NCBI GenBank assembly: GCA_037968535.1 | Contig: JBBKVT010000303.1 | Coordinates: 1 to 8,254 of the forward strand | Length of the DNA: 8,254 nt | DNA from: JAHEAO01 sp037968535 | GTDB taxonomy: Bacteria; Pseudomonadota; Alphaproteobacteria; Rhodobacterales; Rhodobacteraceae | Direction: 5' to 3' | Shown: in pieces, positions 4,840 to 8,254 of the stretch | Layout of the letters: every line of letters begins with the position of its first letter | How positions within the stretch are numbered: the first letter of the stretch is position 1 | Notes under the pieces: model-generated | What the model saw: only the letters and a program-made list of their open reading frames with translations | The model's database searches: none | Told to the model about the DNA's origin: nothing | Translations under genes and position numbers: made by a program

Positions 4840-5475
4840 TTGGCACTCAGCGTAATCGGGTCCGGCTTCGGACGGACCGGCACCAAATCATTGAAAGCGG
4901 CTCTGGAACAACTGGGGCATGCACCGTGTCATCACATGCACGAGGTCATTGAACACCCCGAACAGGTCGCGCACTGGCAGGCCATCGCGGCAGGCGAAAC
5001 CGTGGACTTGGACGTCGTGTTCGACGGCTACAACTCGCAGGTGGACTGGCCGGGCGCGCATGTTTGGCGCGAACTGGCCGAAGCGTATCCGGAGGCGAAG
5101 GTCGTTCACACCCACCGGCCGGAAGACAAGTGGTGGAAGAGCTTTTCGACGACCATCGGCAAGCTGATGGTCACCTACCCGACCTTGCCGCTGCCGCCGC
5201 ATATCTCTGACATGATGACCGCGACGCATGACATGATCCGGGACAACACCTTCAACGGCGGCATGGCCGACCGTGACATGGCCATCGCCGCATATCGTCG
5301 GCGCGCCGATGAAGTTCGCGCGGCGATCCCTGCGGAGCGTTTGCTGGTGTTCGATGTCGCCGACGGATGGACGCCGCTTTGCCAGTTCCTCGACGTGCCG
5401 GTTCCCGACACCCCGTTTCCGCACCAAAATCTGCGGGCGGATTTCTGGGAAGTGCTGGGCGGCGAGCCTGCCTGA
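4840..5475 (+). CDS. Sulfotransferase-family P-loop protein (Sulfotransfer_4 type)
   Basis: The 211-residue protein resembles the family of PAPS-dependent-like sulfotransferases annotated widely in Rhodobacterales (PF17784 type, also found in eukaryotes as NAD-dependent-epimerase-misnamed proteins). The P-loop-like 5'-phosphosulfate loop is G-S-G-F-G-R-T-G-T-K-S-L (7-18). Then come C-H-H-M-H-E-V-I (30-37), the D-W-P-G segment (69-72), Y-P-E-A-K-V-V-H-T-H-R-P (83-94) with Arg93, and Trp98-Trp99/Ser101 where a 3'-phosphate site is expected. The C-terminal G-W-T-P-L-C-Q-F-L-D-V-P-V-P-D (176-190) and P-F-P-H-Q-N (192-197) are typical. The acceptor substrate is unknown and real sulfotransfer activity is unproven for this group. 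The start is a TTG, supported by AGGGGTGA seven bases upstream; no in-frame ATG or GTG lies nearby upstream. The protein is probably cytoplasmic. Confidence 0.88.
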   Translation: MALSVIGSGFGRTGTKSLKAALEQLGHAPCHHMHEVIEHPEQVAHWQAIAAGETVDLDVVFDGYNSQVDWPGAHVWRELAEAYPEAKVVHTHRPEDKWWKSFSTTIGKLMVTYPTLPLPPHISDMMTATHDMIRDNTFNGGMADRDMAIAAYRRRADEVRAAIPAERLLVFDVADGWTPLCQFLDVPVPDTPFPHQNLRADFWEVLGGEPA

Positions 5476-5489
5476 CGATCGCGATACCC

Positions 5490-5519
5490 TTGTCACCTGC
5501 ACCATCCGCGCCCTAATCT
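5490..5519 (+). promoter_or_regulatory. Weak candidate promoter of the transporter genes
   Basis: TTGTCA (5490-5495) is a good -35 match; 18 bases on, TAATCT (5514-5519) is a poor -10. The 72-base gap before the binding-protein gene makes a promoter plausible here, but read-through from the sulfotransferase gene is equally possible. Confidence 0.25.
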
Positions 5520-5547
5520 GGCGCGAACCAACCGGGGAGCCCTGACC

Positions 5548-6336
5548 ATGAGACTGCTTGCCACCGCCGCGGCTGTTGCCGCCGCCACTTTCGCGACCTT
5601 CGCCAGTGCCGCTGATCTGCCCGACCTTGACGGGCAGGAAGTGACAGTCGTTACGGAAAACGCCTACCCGCCGCTGCAGTTCATCGATCCTTCGGGTAAT
5701 GCCGTGGGCTGGGAATATGACGCGATGGCGGAAATCGCCAAGCGCATCAACATCACCGTCAGCTATGAGAACATCAGCTGGGACGCGATGATCCCGGCGG
5801 TGTCGCAAGGCCAGTTCGACCTTGGCATGACCGGCATCACGATCCGCGACGACCGCGCCGAGGTGGTGGATTTCTCGGATCCCTACATGCGGTCCGAAAT
5901 GGTCATGCTGACGCGCGGGGACGAAGACCGCTTCACCGATGCCGCCAGTTTCGGTGCCGCTCCGGACCTCTTGATGGCCGCCCAGCCCGGCACCACGCCG
6001 TTCTACGTCGGCGTCTATGACGTGCTGGACGGCGATGAACAGAACCCCCGCGTCAAGCTGTTCGAGACGTTCGGCGCGGGCGTGCAGGCACTGCGGGCGG
6101 GCGACGTCGATCTTGTGCTGACCGACGGCACGGCGGGCGAAGGCTATGTCGCCGCCTCCGAAGGCAAACTGAAGATCGTCGGCGAGAAGCTGGGAACCGA
6201 GGATTTCGGCTTTATCTTCCCGAAAGGCTCTGACCTTGTCGAGCCGGTCAACGCCGCGATCCAGTCGATGAAGGATGACGGCACGATTGATGCGCTGAAC
6301 AAGAAGTGGTTCCTCGATTTCAAAGTCGGAGGATGA
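5548..6336 (+). CDS. Periplasmic substrate-binding protein of an amino-acid-type ABC transporter
   Basis: This 262-residue protein belongs to the family 3 solute-binding proteins (PF00497), which capture polar amino acids or related small solutes in the periplasm and deliver them to an inner-membrane permease. Residues 1-21 are a Sec signal peptide (short basic start, Ala-rich core, A-S-A before A-D); there is no lipobox cysteine. The mature part shows N-A-Y-P-P-L-Q-F (38-45), G-W-E-Y-D-A-M-A-E-I-A (54-64), W-D-A-M-I-P-A (78-84), D-L-G-M-T-G-I-T-I-R (91-100) and F-S-D-P-Y-M (109-114). Arg100 and Asp193 (L-T-D-G) sit where family members bind the carboxylate and amino groups of an amino acid. 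The exact ligand cannot be told. The ATG follows GGGGAG. The permease gene starts 42 bases downstream. Confidence 0.94.
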   Translation: MRLLATAAAVAAATFATFASAADLPDLDGQEVTVVTENAYPPLQFIDPSGNAVGWEYDAMAEIAKRINITVSYENISWDAMIPAVSQGQFDLGMTGITIRDDRAEVVDFSDPYMRSEMVMLTRGDEDRFTDAASFGAAPDLLMAAQPGTTPFYVGVYDVLDGDEQNPRVKLFETFGAGVQALRAGDVDLVLTDGTAGEGYVAASEGKLKIVGEKLGTEDFGFIFPKGSDLVEPVNAAIQSMKDDGTIDALNKKWFLDFKVGG

Positions 6337-6339
6337 TCC

Positions 6340-6368
6340 CCCGCAAAACGGGCGCCCCGGCAGCGGGC
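6340..6368 (+). other. GC-rich small stem-loops between binding protein and permease genes
   Basis: CCCG (6340-6343) with CGGG (6349-6352), and GCCC (6354-6357) with GGGC (6365-6368), are short paired elements in the 42-base gap. Stems here often stabilise the upstream binding-protein mRNA, but these are only four base pairs each and could be chance in GC-rich DNA. Confidence 0.2.
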
Positions 6369-6378
6369 ACCTGATGCA

Positions 6379-7176
6379 ATGATCCCCAGCCCGCCGCAAG
6401 ACCGGGATTTCCCGTACTGGCTGGTCGTTGCTGGCGGGCTGGCCGCCTATCTGATGTACCGGATCGTCGCGGATGATCTCTACGCGCAGGTGCTGACGAC
6501 GCTGGCCAAGGGCCTTGGCATCACCGTTTTCGTGACGCTGACCGGCTATGCGCTGGCTTCGATCATCGGGCTGTTGCTGGCGCTGGCCGCACTCTCGCGC
6601 TACCTGATCCTGCGGCAACTGGCGCGGTTCTACGTCGAGATCATCCGCGGCATCCCGATCATCGTGCTGCTGCTCTACGTCGCCTTCGTCGTCGCGCCCG
6701 CAATGGTCGGGGGCTGGAACTGGCTGGCACAGTCGCTGGGCTTCGATCCGATCCGTGCCCGCGATTTCTCGCTGCTGTGGCGCGCCGTGATCGCCCTTAC
6801 CATCGGTTATGCAGCATTCCTCGCCGAGATCTTCCGCGCCGGTATCCTGTCTGTCGATCCCGGCCAGATCGAGGCCGCCGAGGCGCTGGGCCTGCGCCCC
6901 TGGCAACGCTTCCGCCTGATCGTCTTCCCGCAGGCCTTCCGCACGATCCTGCCGCCCTACGGCAACGATTTCGTCGCAATGGTCAAGGATAGCTCGCTGG
7001 TCTCGGTGCTGGGCGTGGCCGACGTCACCCAATTGGGCAAGGTCACCGCGGCGGGCAATTTCCGGTATTTCGAGACCTACAACGTGGTCGCGATGATCTA
7101 TCTGATCATCACCGTCAGCCTTTCGCTGGGACTCAGACGGCTGGAACGCCGGATGCGGCAACGGACCAGCGACTAG
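6379..7176 (+). CDS. Amino-acid-type ABC transporter permease (HisM/GlnP family)
   Basis: This inner-membrane permease forms the channel for the substrate delivered by the upstream binding protein. In 265 residues, hydrophobic segments are seen near 13-30, 45-71, 92-112, 134-150 and 235-253, with a further one likely near 198-215. The ATPase-contact (EAA) loop is clear: I-E-A-A-E-A-L-G-L-R-P-W (164-175) followed by F-R-L-I-V-F-P-Q-A (178-186). The conserved I-R-G-I-P-I (89-94) and V-K-D-S-S-L (202-207) motifs of the polar amino acid group are present. The start ATG has no convincing ribosome binding site and no better in-frame start lies upstream, so translation may depend on the upstream gene. 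Family members usually pair with an ATPase gene next door; here the next gene, 14 bases on, is peptidase-like, so the ATPase must be elsewhere or shared. A single permease suggests a homodimer. Confidence 0.94.
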   Translation: MIPSPPQDRDFPYWLVVAGGLAAYLMYRIVADDLYAQVLTTLAKGLGITVFVTLTGYALASIIGLLLALAALSRYLILRQLARFYVEIIRGIPIIVLLLYVAFVVAPAMVGGWNWLAQSLGFDPIRARDFSLLWRAVIALTIGYAAFLAEIFRAGILSVDPGQIEAAEALGLRPWQRFRLIVFPQAFRTILPPYGNDFVAMVKDSSLVSVLGVADVTQLGKVTAAGNFRYFETYNVVAMIYLIITVSLSLGLRRLERRMRQRTSD

Positions 7177-7190
7177 CAAGGAGATCGGCG

Positions 7191-7835
7191 ATGCGAGCCC
7201 CCAATAGCGTCTCGACCCTCAACGATCTCGGCCGCGTCCGACTGTCGCGCAGCTTCTACTTCCGCGATTTCCTGTATAGCGAGATAGCCAACCTGCACGG
7301 CATCCCGAACATTCCGAGCAATCCCGATCTTGCCGTCGCCGCGGGCACCCGCCTTTGCGAAGACCTGTTGGAACCACTGCAAGACAGCTTCGGCCGTATC
7401 GCCATCCGGTCCGCCTACCGTTCCGCCAGCGTCAACCGGTTCGGCAGCGATCTTCAGATGGCCGGCAAACCCGGCTACAATTGCGGCTCGAACGAATACA
7501 ACCGCGCGGGCCACATCTGGGACCAGCGCGACGCCGCAGGGCGAATGGGTGCCACCGCCTGCATTGTCATCCCTTGGTTTGCCGATCGCTACCGGACCGG
7601 CGCGGACTGGCGGTCGCTGGCATGGTGGCTGCATGACCACCTGCCATATTCGGCGATCGGCTTCTTTCCCAACCTCTGCGCCTTCAACCTGACCTGGCGC
7701 GAAGACCCGGCCCGCACCATCTCCAGCTACATCCCCCCGAAAGGCTATCTGACGAAGCCGGGAATGGCGAACCACGCGGGCGATCATTCCGGCTGGTATC
7801 CGGACTTCCCGGCACTGGCAGAGCGCCCGACCTGA
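7191..7835 (+). CDS. Uncharacterised protein, distantly M15-peptidase-like
   Basis: The 214-residue product has the general order of M15-type (D-Ala-D-Ala carboxypeptidase-like) proteins: an N-terminal helical part, I-A-I-R-S-A-Y-R-S-A-S-V-N (70-82, like the usual x-S-x-Y-R-S-x-x-x-N), and R-A-G-H-I-W-D (105-111), where His108 and Asp111 or Asp114 could be zinc ligands. A final H-x-H pair expected in active enzymes is not clear: F-F-P-N-L-C-A-F-N-L-T-W (158-169) has Asn where His would be expected, though H-D-H at 148-150 and H-A-G-D-H at 195-199 exist. Enzyme activity is therefore doubtful. No signal peptide is seen. The ATG has AAGGAG eight bases upstream and lies 14 bases after the permease stop, so it is likely cotranscribed with the transporter. 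Homologues in Rhodobacterales are, as I recall, annotated as peptidase M15 or hypothetical. Confidence 0.7.
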   Translation: MRAPNSVSTLNDLGRVRLSRSFYFRDFLYSEIANLHGIPNIPSNPDLAVAAGTRLCEDLLEPLQDSFGRIAIRSAYRSASVNRFGSDLQMAGKPGYNCGSNEYNRAGHIWDQRDAAGRMGATACIVIPWFADRYRTGADWRSLAWWLHDHLPYSAIGFFPNLCAFNLTWREDPARTISSYIPPKGYLTKPGMANHAGDHSGWYPDFPALAERPT

Positions 7836-7911
7836 CGCGCCGCGCCCTTGGTCGGTCCCCCCTTTCGCTTCCCCGCGCAAACCCATAGATTGCATGGCCA
7901 AAGGAGACCCG

Positions 7912-8254
7912 ATGACCAATCCACTGCTCGCCGACTGGAAAACCCCTTTCGGCCTTCCGCCCTTCGACCAGATCAAGGACGACGATTTCGCCCCGGCGTT
8001 TGAAACCGCAATGGACGAGGCCCGCGCTGAAATCGCCAAGATCGCCGAGAACCCCGACAAGCCGACCTTCGCCAACACGATCGAGGCGCTGGAACAGGCC
8101 GAAGCGAAGCTGAACCGCGTGCTGGGCGTGTTCTTCAACATCGCAGGCGCCGACAGCAACCCAAAGCGCGAAGAATTGCAGCGGGACTTTTCGCCGAAGC
8201 TCGCCGCGTATGGGTCCGAGATCACCAACAACAAGCCGCTCTTTCAGCGCGTCG
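7912..8254 (+). CDS. dcp: M3-family oligopeptidase, Dcp-like, N-terminal part (runs off the right edge)
   Basis: The frame stays open from the ATG at 7912 to the window end (114 codons). The start has AAGGAG five bases upstream. The sequence parallels the N-terminus of peptidyl-dipeptidase Dcp and oligopeptidase A: N-P-L-L (3-6), P-P-F-D-Q-I (16-21), F-A-P-A-F-E-T-A-M (26-34), A-E-I-A-K-I-A-E-N-P (39-48), P-T-F-A-N-T-I-E-A-L-E (51-61) and L-G-V-F-F-N (71-76). Dcp removes dipeptides from the C-termini of peptides; OpdA/PrlC cleaves short peptides. The spacing of these motifs fits Dcp better, but the subgroup is not certain. The zinc site (HExxH) lies about 350 residues or more further on, beyond the window. 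The 76-base gap before it and a weak TAGATT -10-like box (7886-7891) leave its promoter unsettled. A cytoplasmic peptide-degrading role is expected. Confidence 0.88.
   Translation, partial: MTNPLLADWKTPFGLPPFDQIKDDDFAPAFETAMDEARAEIAKIAENPDKPTFANTIEALEQAEAKLNRVLGVFFNIAGADSNPKREELQRDFSPKLAAYGSEITNNKPLFQRV

Noticed and set aside
4888..7179. 763-codon minus-strand open frame across the sulfotransferase and transporter genes
   Set aside because: It crosses three well-supported plus-strand genes and their spacers and has the low-complexity composition of an antisense frame in GC-rich DNA.
7827..7855. CCGACC/GGTCGG inverted repeat at the end of the M15-like gene as a terminator
   Set aside because: Only six base pairs with a 17-base loop, one arm inside the coding region and no T-run after it.
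7173..8234. 353-codon minus-strand open frame at the right end
   Set aside because: It lies opposite the M15-like gene and the Dcp-like gene, both with good ribosome binding sites and family motifs; its own sequence shows none.

Overview
The window looks like a chromosome segment from an alphaproteobacterium of the Rhodobacterales (Roseobacter/Rhodobacter type). From about position 1240 onward the DNA is GC-rich with strongly GC-biased third codon positions. The coaBC-dut-MoeB-like cluster, the MoeB-like protein with hydrophobic N-terminal segments and the intergenic spacer before dut are all familiar from that group. The organism call is inferred from gene content and style, not from a marker gene.

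Left part (1 to about 1240) is an AT-richer accessory block. It opens on the minus strand with the first 30 or so codons of an IS1595-family transposase whose reading frame appears broken by one base near position 60. Divergent from it is a 78-residue DUF6471 protein. Converging on that gene, and overlapping it tail to tail by 80 bases, is a minus-strand pair: a 96-residue soluble protein and a 171-residue protein with two membrane segments, joined by a 14-base gene overlap. The 100 bases between transposase and DUF6471 gene are extremely AT-rich and carry repeated CGATGATAT words and an 8-bp palindrome. I infer an insertion-sequence-linked island, possibly a transposon with passenger genes, inserted upstream of coaBC.

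Middle part (1372 to 4128) is a plus-strand core cluster: coaBC (coenzyme A biosynthesis), dut (dUTP hydrolysis) and a membrane-anchored MoeB/ThiF-family E1-like adenylyltransferase whose start overlaps the dut stop. A SlyD-like FKBP peptidyl-prolyl isomerase (4236-4664) follows with its own likely promoter and a strong terminator-like hairpin.

Right part (4840 to 8254) holds a sulfotransferase-family protein with a TTG start, preceded by a hairpin plus T-run in its leader; then a periplasmic amino-acid-type ABC binding protein, its single permease, a protein distantly like M15 peptidases, and the first 114 codons of an M3 oligopeptidase (Dcp-like). The transporter has no ATPase gene in the window. 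The run of binding protein, permease and two peptidase-like genes fits peptide or amino acid scavenging, but that functional link is inference. All genes from 1372 on lie on the plus strand. No tRNA, rRNA or CRISPR array was seen.
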